From assembly GCA_963575745.1 (NCBI GenBank), contig CAUYUJ010020758.1, positions 1 to 64,000 of the forward strand: a DNA stretch of 64,000 bases. Reading direction: 5' to 3'. Positions within the stretch are counted from its first letter, which is position 1, and every line of letters begins with the position of its first letter. Under the pieces are notes generated by a model. It had not been told where the DNA came from. It searched no databases and saw only the letters and a program-made list of their open reading frames with translations. The position numbers and the translations under genes are program-made. The stretch comes from Prorocentrum cordatum. Its lineage: Eukaryota > Sar > Dinophyceae > Prorocentrales > Prorocentraceae. Shown piece after piece: positions 31,618 through 41,500 of this stretch.

Positions 31618-32125
31618 TCCTCGTGCTGTGAAAAAGTCACGACGAGCAGTTTTGAACTATTTTCGGCCTCCGTGCCGGGCCCCGGAACCGTCAGAAGACG
31701 ACCCAGGACAAGAACATTATCCTGGTGAAGTGGTCCAGGATGTGAGAATATCACACTCTGCATTGGCATACCCGCACGTTTACCCATCTTGCTGTCATCT
31801 CTACGCTCCACATATTTTACCCGCCTGTCATAGGGTGCCCAACTAGACTTTCTCATCTCCCGATGGGCACGCAGAACCCTGAGGCACCTCACGAAGCTCA
31901 GAGTCGACGGAGGATGTGCTTCTATGTTTCTTACAGTGCGGTATTTTATCGTATGTGATCGCTGCACCCGCACGTCCACCCACCTGTCATCTCCCCATAC
32001 ATCCGGCTCTCCAATTTTTCGATGCGTGGACCCCCAGAGGTCTGGACAATTTTCCCAATTAGGGCCGGCTTTCCATCCTGAGTCGCTGGTCGACGGTCCC
32101 GGGGCCCACGGAGGCAGGAAATGAC
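31618..32125. repeat. Family B copies, one in each direction
   Basis: 31618-31760 (+) has AAAAAGTCACGACGAGC, TTTTCGGCCTC and CCGTCAGAAGACGACCCAGG. 31996-32125 (-) is the reverse, with TTTTTCGATGCGTGGACCCC and CATCCTGAGTCG. Confidence 0.6.
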
Positions 32126-32296
32126 TAAATACCGGCCGTTCCGAGCTCGGATCTCTGTGGAGGCGGGGGTGTAGCCTCCAGGCATTCGTGCGCAGAGGCA
32201 GGCGCAGTTCGTGCAGGTCCCAGGCCGCGACGGCGCGGGCGCCGCCCTCCCCCCACCCCGCGGGGGCGCCGACCGCGCAGCGGGCCGCTGCCGCGA

Positions 32297-32395
32297 TGGA
32301 GGTGCTGATCTCGGACGTGCGCGGTCTGCCCGGCGAGAGCGTCGTGTCCATCCGGGCGGGCCACACCCGCCGCCAGGCCCCCTCGGGCCGATGAG
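32297..32395 (+). other. Possible first exon
   Basis: ATG at 32297 in a GC-rich context opens MEVLISDVRGLPGESVVSI, then RAGHTRRQAPSGR, and stop. It looks like the start of a real protein (regular hydrophobic spacing, G/C third positions). The last codons may be intronic. No family is assigned and no downstream exon was found. Confidence 0.3.
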
Positions 32396-32489
32396 TTCCC
32401 CAAGGTTATTCGGAAGCTCTCGCTGTTTCCTGAGTGGTTTTCTCGCCTCCTCCTCCTCCTCCTCCTCCTCCTCCTCCTCCTCTTCCTCC

Positions 32490-33755
32490 TTTCTACGTTT
32501 GACCAACCTAAGGTTACCCTGTGCCGTTCTTCCCCCTCCTCTTTTTCACGCTAGACCAACCTAAAGTTACCCTGTGGCGTTCCTCTTCCTCCTTCTCCTT
32601 TCCCTTTTAACGCTAGGCCAACCTAAGGTTACCCTGTGGCGTTCTTCTTCCTCCTCCTCTTTTTTCTCCTCCTCCTTTCTGCAACAGACCAACCTAAGGT
32701 TACCCTGTGGCGTTCTTCCTCCTCCTTTTTCCGTTAGACCAACCCAAGATTACCTTGTGGCGTTCCTCCTCTTCCTCCTCCTCCTCCTCCCCCTTTTTTT
32801 TTCGGTAGACCAACCTAAGGTTACCCTTTGGCGTTTTTCCTCCTCCTCCTCCTCCTCCTCCCCTCCTCATCCTTCTCCTCCACCTCCTTTGTACGCTAGT
32901 CCAACCTAAGGTTACCTTGTGGCGTTATTATTATTCCTCTTCCTTCTTACATTAAACAAACCCAAGGTCACCCTGTGGCGTTCTTCCTCATCCTCCCCCT
33001 CCTTCTCCGTCTCCTCTTGTTTTGTGTGACCAACCTAAAATTATCCTGTGGCATTATTCCTCCTTCTCCTCATCCGTCTCCTCCTCCTCCTCCTCCTTTT
33101 CCTCCTCCTCCTCCTTACGTTAGACCAACCTACGGTTACCCTGTGGCGTTCCTCCTTCTTTTCATCCTTTTCCTCCTCCTCCTCCTCTTCCTCCTCCTCC
33201 TCCTCTTCCTCCTCTTCCTCCTTCCTCCTCATCATTCCTCCTCTTTCCTCTACGCTCGACCAACCTAAGGTTACCCAGTGGCGTTATTATTCCTTCTCCT
33301 CCTCCTCCTCCTCTTCCTCCTTCCTCTTCTCCTTTGTACGTCCGACCAACCTAAGGTTACCTTGTGGCGGTATTCCTCCTCCTTCTTGTTTACGCTAGAC
33401 CAACCTATTGTTACCATGTGGCGTTCCTCCTCCTCCTCCTCCTCCTTGCTACGTCAGACCAACCTGAGGTTACCCTGTGGCGTTCTTTCTCCTCCTCCTC
33501 CTCCTCCTCCTCCTTCTCCTCTTGTTTACGTGAGACCAACCTAAAGTTACCCTGTGGCATTCTCCCTCATCCTCCTCTTCCTCTCCTCCTCCACCCCCTG
33601 CTGCTCCTCCTCTCCTCCTCCTCCTCATCGTCCTCCCCCTTTTCCTCCCGATCCTCCTCCTCCTCCTCCTCCTCCTCCTCCGCCTCCTCCATCCCCTCCT
33701 CCTCCTCATCTTCCTCCTCCTTCGCACGCTAGACCAACCTAGGGTTCCCTGTGGC
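32490..33755 (+). repeat. 28-bp-core / (TCC)n array, 16 copies
   Basis: A conserved core GACCAACCTAAGGTTACCCT plus GTGGCGTT alternates with 15-120 bp of TCC-rich sequence. I count 16 cores (for example 32505, 32553, 32609, 32687, 33260, 33535, 33732). AACCTAAGGTT inside the core is an odd palindrome. Three more cores occur at 43840-44110, beyond element 2, so the array was one block before insertion. Confidence 0.9.
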
Positions 33756-33827
33756 GTGCTTCCTCCTCCTCCTCCTCCTCCTCCTCCTCCTCCTCCTCCT
33801 CCTCCTCCTCCTCCTCCTCCTCCTCCT
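33756..33827. repeat. (TCC)n, 5' flank of element 2
   Basis: Pure TCC spacer following the last left-hand 28-bp core and running directly into the SL. Confidence 0.95.
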
Positions 33828-33849
33828 TCCGTAGCCATTTTGGCTCAAG
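33828..33849 (+). other. Dinoflagellate spliced leader, exact genomic copy
   Basis: All 22 nt match (TCCGTAG then CCATTTTGGCTCAAG), followed by ATG at 33850. Same arrangement as at 19542-19563. Confidence 0.95.
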
Positions 33850-33899
33850 ATGTCTGCTTTGCGCAAGCAGGGCATGGATACCGCTAGTCCGCGGCCAGT
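33850..33899 (+). promoter_or_regulatory. Element 2 5' leader: ATG, hairpin and conserved 25-nt block
   Basis: ATG, then a 25-nt spacer containing CTGCTT-TGCGC-AAGCAG (6-bp stem), then the 25-nt block (33875-33899) identical to that of element 1. The spacer sequence differs from element 1 but its length and stem-forming ability are kept. Confidence 0.6.
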
Positions 33900-33947
33900 T
33901 TCCACCACGCGCGCCGCCCCTGCGCCCGCGCACCGCGCCCGCGGCTC

Positions 33948-35117
33948 ATGGCGCCCTCAGCCTCTGGAGGGCGGCGAAGGAAGAAGAAACTCCCTAGTGA
34001 TGCTCGGAGCAGTGTGGCTCGCCCTGCTGATGACGGCGCTGAGGCTCGTGATGGCCGCGCCGAAGAGCGGTCCCGTTCCAGCAGATGTGGCTCTGATGAA
34101 GAAGAGGATCCTGACATGGACCCCAGCGGTTGGGACGACCACGTCAAGGGCCTCATCGATGGCCACCTCCGCAGCACGTCCGTCTCCTTCAAGAATGAGA
34201 TCACTGGAATGGTTGCCTCGACAGCATCTTCAGCAGCCTCGCAGGCCGTCGATCCCGTCATGGCCGCGATCCGCGCTGTGGAGGACGCCGTCAAGAGCGT
34301 TCCCGCCACCTGCCAGCAGAAGGTGGAGGCCTCGCTTCGTCCTGAGCTGGCTGCGATGGGGCGTAGATTTCAGACGCAGTTGGGCGGACTCAGTGCCAGG
34401 GTTACCAGTCTGGACTCGCGCACAGACAAGATGCATGACGAGCCCGGGGACATGCGCAAGCAAATGGACGAACTTCAGCAAGCCCTGGCACTCGCACATC
34501 GTGTTCCACCGCCTCCAAAGCCGCATGCTATTGGATTTCAGAGGGGAGTGGATGCGACGGTGCTCAAGATTGTGGCATCCACTATGGTCAAGCGCGCGGA
34601 TGTTCACGACTCCATCAAGGCCTGGCTCGACAAGCCAAAGATTGACGGATGGGAAGTTCAGGGAGAAGAACAAGATCGCCTGTTTACCTTGCAGTTCACA
34701 GGCCCTGTCGCCATTGCAGGTCGGCGTGCTGGTCAAGCGCTCGGAGCGCTTCGTCTTCCTGGCAAGGGTAACTGGATGCGCTTCCCCGTCCCAGCTGCAT
34801 CAGGGGGGTCCACACAGCTGCACGTTGGTGCCGACAAGAACCCGTTCCAGAGCAAGCGCGAGATTGCAGGGAAGCAGATCACGGCCATTTTGCGGGAGAA
34901 GTACCTTGACGCCAAGCTGTTCTTTGATCGCCAGAATGGATGGATCTCTGAAAGCTGGAATCCGATTCTTCGGCTCGACCCACAGCCAGGGCAGGAGGCG
35001 ACCAAGTGTTATTGGAATGATACCGCCCTCGCCACGAGAGGTTGGACCAGAGACGAGATCAAGTCGGCCATCAACCACATCATCGTCCCCAACGGCGAGC
35101 CTGAATGGGGTCTTTAG
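33948..35117 (+). CDS. LINE ORF1 protein of element 2 (389 aa)
   Basis: Starts MAPSASGGRRRKKKLPSDAR: a basic N-terminus, then an acidic stretch (GSDEEEDPDMDPSGWDDH). Residues about 80-170 are helical (SLRPELAAMGRRFQTQLGGL). An RRM-like region follows (VHDSIKAWLDKPKIDGWEVQ) and then a C-terminal domain (SKREIAGKQITAILREKYLD; KCYWNDTALATRGW). The trimerisation-RRM-CTD order is that of LINE ORF1 RNA-binding proteins. The CTD resembles that of element 3 (VWDDSKL against YWNDTAL). The first ATG 98 nt upstream, right after the SL, is in another frame that stays open through the whole ORF1. Confidence 0.8.
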   Translation: MAPSASGGRRRKKKLPSDARSSVARPADDGAEARDGRAEERSRSSRCGSDEEEDPDMDPSGWDDHVKGLIDGHLRSTSVSFKNEITGMVASTASSAASQAVDPVMAAIRAVEDAVKSVPATCQQKVEASLRPELAAMGRRFQTQLGGLSARVTSLDSRTDKMHDEPGDMRKQMDELQQALALAHRVPPPPKPHAIGFQRGVDATVLKIVASTMVKRADVHDSIKAWLDKPKIDGWEVQGEEQDRLFTLQFTGPVAIAGRRAGQALGALRLPGKGNWMRFPVPAASGGSTQLHVGADKNPFQSKREIAGKQITAILREKYLDAKLFFDRQNGWISESWNPILRLDPQPGQEATKCYWNDTALATRGWTRDEIKSAINHIIVPNGEPEWGL

Positions 35118-35235
35118 TCACTATGATGTACTTTTCCTCTCGAAGGTGGAAGGTGGGCAGTCGCCGAAGACAGCACAAATCGCATTATGTACATGGAAAG
35201 CCAGGGCGTTCTTGCGGTGGCGTGGTGTTCAAGCC

Positions 35236-38061
35236 ATGGCGAAGGCCACATACCTTCATCAAGCTGGGATCACGAATGCCATCTTCGCCATCCAGGAGGT
35301 GCACCAAACCTTGGCGGAGTTCAAGTTCGTCATGTCGCGGATTGCACCTTCGTCTTCGGTCTTCGGTTCATTTGAGGCGGCACGTGACGGCCACCGGCGA
35401 GGTGGTGTGGCGACAGTCGTCCCACTGGCGCAGGGTGTTGATGTCGTTGCTGATCCGCTGGATCTAATTCCTGGTAGAGTATTGCGACTGGTTCTTCGTC
35501 GTGGACATGTTGAGCTTCGGCACTACAATGTTCACAATCACGGCCTCGAGCGTGGTGATGTGCTACAAGTTACGCGGAGTATCCAAGAAGACTATTCTTG
35601 GGCTGCGGCGGCCCCGTCCAAAAGGATGGTAGTGATTTGTGGGGGCTTCAACTTATCGACGCACGAGGCCTTGGACCTTGCTGATCCTGCTCAAGCGCGA
35701 GATCTTCGAGATACCAACAATGCGAGAACACATATGCAGCTTTGGCTATCAGCGCTTGCGTCGTTTGTCGAAGTTGCATCAGAGGACCCCACTCATTACT
35801 GCAGGGACCCCAAGACGGTGGCGCAGATCGATCGCGCATGGGTATCTGAACCTGGTTGGGTTGCCTGTCAAATGCAACACTCTGCTGCGGTTGTCTCCAC
35901 ACCTGAAGAACTTTCCGATCGAGATGTCTCTGATCACGCTGCCGTTAGAGTTACCCTGTCCAACAGGCGGCAGCGCAAGAAGTACATCAAAACGGCGCCC
36001 CCAGCCATCTACAAGTCCGTTGGTTTCTGCGAACGACTCGGGCGTCTTCTCGATTACGAACAGCACACCTTTTGTTTGCTTTCACCGCCGCGTCAGATGG
36101 AACGCTATAAGGAGTTAGTCAATGTGGCGGCTCTCGACTCGCTTAATCAGCTGTTGGTCGACGATCCTGGTTCTCTTGAGGCGCAGCGGATGTTTGCCCG
36201 ACAGCTTGCCAGGGCTGTCTGGCGACAAGACGCACGGCTGGCCATCCGAATGCGCAACGCCCCGGAGACTGCGCGAGGCTGTATCGAGATCGTCGGCTCA
36301 CGTGTGATGCTGGTCCAGCCAGCTGTCTTTTCCGCATGGGTCAACGCTGTCCAACTTGCGGCTGCGGATCATGAGCTTGAGGAGCTTCGGCATGCGGCGC
36401 TTCATGCTGTGGGACGGGCTCGGCCTTCTGCTGGGGTCCTTGCTGCGAAGACTCGCAAGGCGCGCCTGTGGGCACCGTTTGGCAAGAGACTTACACTTCG
36501 GGCCATCTCTGTGGACAACTGTGCGCACACCGATGCGATGGCCAAGTTGGATGCGTTAGCAGCGCATGGGACACCTATTTCTGCACAACCAGCTGTGTAT
36601 CCCAGAGCCACGCAAGTGTACGTCGACAGGTTTGTGCAGTCTGGTCAATCTGATGATATCCCACCTCCGACACGTTCGTTGCTTGGACGAGTTCTGCGAA
36701 GGCTTGCACCGTCATGTTCTGCGCCTGGAGTGGATGGCCTTCCCTACCTGGCGTGGGCTGCGCACCCTGTGGGCGGTGACGTGCTGTGGAATGCCTGCGC
36801 GTGGCTGATGGATGGACAACCTCTCTTTTCAAACACAGGTGGAACACTTCAGGCTTTTCTTCCCAAAGGTAGCCAGTTGGGTGATGACGATAGCAGGGGA
36901 GTCTTGCGTACACCTGATGCGGTGAGGACGCTCGGTCTGCGCAACACGGACATGAAGATCATTTCGGCCACCTTCAACCGGGCCATTGCCCCTATCATCC
37001 AGATGACGACGCCGGCCGCGCAGAGGGGCTTCATTGCTGGGCGGCAGTTTACATCCAACATCCTGGAGCTCGACATGATGGCGCGTGTAGCCTCGCTGCA
37101 GCCACTGGTGCATGAGCGGAACCCCTTGCTTGTCGCGCTCGATTTCGGCCAGGCGTTCCCGACCTTGATCCACGAGTTTCTATTCGCTTTCTTGAATCGT
37201 CTTCGCCTCCCGCGCGGTCTTCGTGCTGCCATTCGCGGTCTGTATTCTGTCGTGACTGCCGTCGGCCGCGTGGATGGGATCTCCAAGCCGCTTTTTCGTA
37301 TCTGTTGTGGAATTATTCAAGGTTGTGCGCTCAGTGGTAGCCTGTTTGCAGCGGCAACGTCACCATTTTTGGAAGATATCAGACGTGGCCTTGAAGTCCC
37401 AACCCGTGGTGTGTTTCGTGCCTGTGCTGACGATATCGGCGGCATTGTCTTTGATATGCTGGACCTCAGGTTCTTGGATCGGGTGATGACGGTGGCAGAG
37501 AAGTTGGCCAATCTCAAATTGAAACCGCCCAAGTGCGTCCTGGTGCCGCTCGCTGACGCTTTCTCCGAGACCCTCCAGGCCAAGACGCAAGCCTTTCTTC
37601 AACAGCACGTTCCTGGGTGGGCAGCTTTCAAAGTGGAGGCCATGCTGTCGTACTTGGGTGTCTGGCTCGGGCCTGCTGCGGTACCTATGAATTCTTGGGC
37701 TGGCCCTTGGGCTAAACACCAGATGCGAGTCGGTGCGCTGGCTGCTTCATCCGCCCCGCTGCCGATGAATGCATTGAGCTACGTGATCCGTGCAGTGCCG
37801 ACGCTGGGCTATGTAGCGCAATTCTTCGCGCTCCCAGATGACATCCGCAAGTTCGACATACACGTGCTGGTCCGCTTGCTTCGATTCCTTGGTGGTGCTT
37901 TGCGACTTGTCGACTTCTTCGCGCTGAAGGACTGGGGTGGGCCTAAGCTTCACAATATTGTCGCGATGGCGGAGGCTGCACTTATTCGCTCTGGGCTATC
38001 CACGCATCATGAGCACCCAGATTATCTGCAACGCTTTCGGTGTGTGTCAGAACGGTGGTAG
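35236..38061 (+). CDS. LINE ORF2 of element 2: endonuclease and RT (942 codons)
   Basis: The start given is the first in-frame ATG after the ORF1 stop (MAKATYLHQ); coding similarity begins earlier (CTWKARAFL at about 35200) and the frame is open from 33850. Endonuclease landmarks are AIQEVH (Glu), ICGGFN where GGDFN is normal (the Asp is Gly), QIDRAW and VSDHAAV. RT landmarks: FLPKGS; RTLGLRNTDMKIISATFNRA; QRGFIAGR; motif A VALDFGQAFP (Asp codon 37141); motif B GIIQGCALSGSLF; motif C RACADDIGG (about 37417-37443); KLKPPKC. The ORF stops at 38061 inside a region that should continue, so a premature stop is likely. The RT core looks sound; the endonuclease may be dead. Confidence 0.85.
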   Translation: MAKATYLHQAGITNAIFAIQEVHQTLAEFKFVMSRIAPSSSVFGSFEAARDGHRRGGVATVVPLAQGVDVVADPLDLIPGRVLRLVLRRGHVELRHYNVHNHGLERGDVLQVTRSIQEDYSWAAAAPSKRMVVICGGFNLSTHEALDLADPAQARDLRDTNNARTHMQLWLSALASFVEVASEDPTHYCRDPKTVAQIDRAWVSEPGWVACQMQHSAAVVSTPEELSDRDVSDHAAVRVTLSNRRQRKKYIKTAPPAIYKSVGFCERLGRLLDYEQHTFCLLSPPRQMERYKELVNVAALDSLNQLLVDDPGSLEAQRMFARQLARAVWRQDARLAIRMRNAPETARGCIEIVGSRVMLVQPAVFSAWVNAVQLAAADHELEELRHAALHAVGRARPSAGVLAAKTRKARLWAPFGKRLTLRAISVDNCAHTDAMAKLDALAAHGTPISAQPAVYPRATQVYVDRFVQSGQSDDIPPPTRSLLGRVLRRLAPSCSAPGVDGLPYLAWAAHPVGGDVLWNACAWLMDGQPLFSNTGGTLQAFLPKGSQLGDDDSRGVLRTPDAVRTLGLRNTDMKIISATFNRAIAPIIQMTTPAAQRGFIAGRQFTSNILELDMMARVASLQPLVHERNPLLVALDFGQAFPTLIHEFLFAFLNRLRLPRGLRAAIRGLYSVVTAVGRVDGISKPLFRICCGIIQGCALSGSLFAAATSPFLEDIRRGLEVPTRGVFRACADDIGGIVFDMLDLRFLDRVMTVAEKLANLKLKPPKCVLVPLADAFSETLQAKTQAFLQQHVPGWAAFKVEAMLSYLGVWLGPAAVPMNSWAGPWAKHQMRVGALAASSAPLPMNALSYVIRAVPTLGYVAQFFALPDDIRKFDIHVLVRLLRFLGGALRLVDFFALKDWGGPKLHNIVAMAEAALIRSGLSTHHEHPDYLQRFRCVSERW

Positions 38062-38115
38062 GTTCATCGTCGGCTGGTTGACATTACAGGCCGCCTCTCG
38101 CCTTCCTTCTGGATT

Positions 38116-38526
38116 ATGCCGTCTACTATGGGGACGCTGGAAGCGGCTTGCTCATCATCCACCTCTTCCGCGGTGGCGGCTCGGGCGCACCTGGCCGAAC
38201 ATCCTGAAGCAGCTAAAGGTGTCCAGCGTGTCGCGTACAACGCCAGTATGTCCACCTTCGCGTCCAGGTTCAGCGCCCCTGGGAGGGAGCCATCGCCATT
38301 AGTTGCTACCATCTCAAGACGGTGGGTCAACTGGTTTCCATATTTGGCGATGCAGTTGGACCAGGTGGATTGGCCACGATTGCGCAAAAAAGCTCCGCGG
38401 ATACCCTATGGCATGGGCCTCGTCGGTTTTGCGTGGTTGCGTGGGTGGCTGGCTGACTTCCTCGCGCATCTCGTCCCCTACTGGGCAAAGAAAGTGCATT
38501 TTCGGCCGCGAAGGTTGTCATGGTGA
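38116..38526 (+). pseudogene. Continuation of element 2 ORF2 after a stop, up to a frameshift
   Basis: The same frame as the RT ORF resumes after the TAG at 38059-38061 and reads LVGFAWLRGWLADFLAHLVP then YWAKK. At about 38490 the meaning passes to another frame with CIFGREGCHGELGHYLQC, a Cys/His knuckle typical of the region after LINE RTs. A one-base shift near the run GCAAAGAAAG would join them. This is either decay, an assembly error, or an unusual recoding site. Confidence 0.55.
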
Positions 38527-41500
38527 GCTCGGACATTACCTACAGTGCCGAGGCCTCGCCTGGGGCATCGCGATGGCGAAGTCAGGCGGGCGTCGATGTC
38601 TTCCTGGATCCGCACTGGTACGCTGGGGACTTAGTGACCCGAGTGACGACAACTTGGTCAACATGCAGCTGGCGACAGTTATCTTCCATGATGTGCGCCA
38701 CTGTGACTACGTTCCACCTGAAGATCTGCTTGCTGCTGCTCGGGGTGCCCTCCGTGCTCGGGCTTTGGCCAAGCCACATGCAGGGTGGACGGCAGCACCT
38801 GAGCAGCCCCGCGCTCCGCCTGCGTCGACGACTGCTGTGCCGTACGTTCAGTGTGCGAGGTCGACTGTCTCTGACATGGCACTCCCTGACGCGTTCCTTT
38901 GTGTGCTTCCGCTTGGTCATGCTGTGCTTCATGATCGGCTTCCTCATCGGGTGCGCTACCCACAGGCGGTTGGTGAACATCAATTTGGCTTGCCTCCTTT
39001 ATACGGAGTCTACCCTGGCATGGCTAATATGCTCACTGCGCTGTTACGTCGTACTGCATCGTGGGCACGTAATTGGATACCGTCTGTCTTTATACGGGGC
39101 ATAGCCCGCTCGGAATTCGACGATTGGATGGAGTGGTGCCCAAATCAGGTTGCCCTCGTTTTGGACTTCAGGATCTTTCAAGGTGTGTTTCCCGTGCCGC
39201 AGGCAGATCGTCGTTACCGTTACGAACTTGGGGTGTGCATCGCGCATATTTCGTGGCGCAATACGGTGCACTCCAGGGAGCGGCTCTTGGGACACTTGAC
39301 GAGATCTTGGGCCAACGAGGTGCTTCGGCAACGGGCTATTGAGCACCGCGGGCATGAACATGTTTTACTTCGGCAGTGGCACCCTCGGCAAAGAGTCCTG
39401 GAGATTTCCTCTTGGGAACGAGGGGACATGGCTTTTCCTTCGCCCTGGGGCGCGTCGATTATGACCGGTGGACCTGAACATCCTCATCGTGGTAGGCCTC
39501 CGTCACTCCCTGCTGGTCGATTTCAAGCCCATGCGATGCATCGTGCATTGGTTGATCGCGTCGCAGCCTGGGCAAAGCAATGGGCCCCCTCCATCGTCGT
39601 CGTCTCGACGGGCAGCGATTTTCAGCAGTGGATGGACTGGTGTGTGGAGTATGTTTCCGATGTCTTGAGATATGACGGATTTCGAGACCTGCTGCGTTGT
39701 CCTGTGAGAGCCCCCTCGGATCAAGCCGTTCGCTGGGAAGTTGCCACTGAGATCTGTCTTCGTGGATGGTACGACAGCGCCCAGCCCAGGGAGGCTTTGC
39801 GTGCTTCCCTTTCTGAACAGTGGCCCGCACGCGACAACTTGAGGATCAGGCAGTTACGTCAGCGAGGCGTGCAGCACCTTCGTCAATTGGGCTGGCTCGC
39901 CAACGTCACCCGTATGCTGCCAGAAGAGCGCCACCTCTTTGAGCAGGCTCGAGCAGCACGGCCTCGCGGTGAGCTGCCTGCTCTGCTTCCTCATCTTCAC
40001 CCTCAGCGTCATCCACAACATGGCGCAGTGGTGGGTACCTTCGCGTCTGGCGAGCCCTTCCCAAACGACTCCAACTACAGCGTGGATGGAGATGGCCCCC
40101 CGAAGCCTACGGACATGGACTTAGAGATCATGGCAGAAGGTGTACACAATACAAGCTCGGGTGATGCGGAACCTCCTCCCCCAGGGTGTCACGACGGTGC
40201 AGAGATGACAGCGGCTGAATATACTCATCATTTTGGTCGCATTCTCACGGACGAAGCATGTGTCCGCCAAGTTCAGGAAGCGGTTCGGCGATCTCGCGAG
40301 GAGCATCCGCCTGCTGGTCGGGATCCCACGGCTGGGTCGTCAACAACGCCATTACCTATGCATGATGAGGCCCTGTCGCCAGTGGAGCCACCCACACCGC
40401 ATGCACAAGATGAAGTGCCTGACTCCAGCTCGTCTGATGGGGACTTCGACCGTTTGATGGCGGAGCACGGTTTTGGGGCTATTTACCCCAATGGGACGGT
40501 GGGAGGTGCCTTAGCATCTGCCAGTGGTGAGACTTCAGGTGCGGAAGGGCACCCAACACATGCATCGTCACACCCTCATGCTGTAGCAACGCCTCCTGGT
40601 CTGCCTGCTGATGATTGCGTACCGACTCCTGGTCTTGTGGACGATGCTGGTCGGCTTCCTGCATTACGCTCAGCCAGCTCCTTCGTCTACGCTGTGCTGG
40701 CTGCGTCTGGCACGCAAAATGTTCCTGGACGTGGAGGTGATGAGTCTCTCTCACCTGACCAACTCCAACGGGCGATTGACTATCTGGATGAGAACTATGC
40801 GATGTCAGTGGGGCACAGGGAGCTGGTTATTTGGTTGCTCAGTCATCCATCCGCGCTCTTGGAGGATGCTGATGAAGGGCGTGGTCCTCCTCCCTGCGGC
40901 ACGGATGTGGTCTTCGACGATGGCTATCCCGCAGACTTTGACGAGTTGATGCTTGCTGAAGCTACCGCCGCACCTAACGACATGATCGAGGATATGCCGC
41001 AGGACGCTATGCTACCCCTGACGAGTCCCGATTCGGAGTCGGATCATGAGGATGTGCACGCGGAGATCATGGCCCAGGCAGTGGCTCCAGAGCACTTTCT
41101 TGGAATACACGACTACATCGATAATCGCACACGGTCTGACGATGTTCCTGGTGTGATCTTGGCCCAAGCGGTGGCTCCAGAGCGCGGACCTGGATCGCAC
41201 GATCACATCGATATCGGCACCCAGTCTGATGATGTTCTTGGTGTTCCTCACGTGCCCCACGACACTGCCGCTGAGTTATCGGTGCGCCTGGTCCCTGCTC
41301 AGGATGCTCATCAACAGCTACCTGAGCCTGCTCTCCCATGCTCCTCGAGTTATCCTTCTCACGGTCCTGACCAAGCTGGGCAGGCTGACGATATACGAGG
41401 TCTGGCACTGTCTGCAGAAGGGCCTGCTGGACAGGCTGTACCTTGTCAAGCTGAAGAGACAGACCCCATGCAGGCTGGTGGAGCTGAAGAGTATGCTGCA

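Noticed and set aside
33850-35117. A separate host gene in the frame overlapping element 2 ORF1
   Set aside because: Arg/Ser/Pro-rich sequence typical of an off-frame reading of GC-rich coding DNA; ORF1 in the other frame has clear LINE ORF1 features. Kept only as a finding about the open frame.
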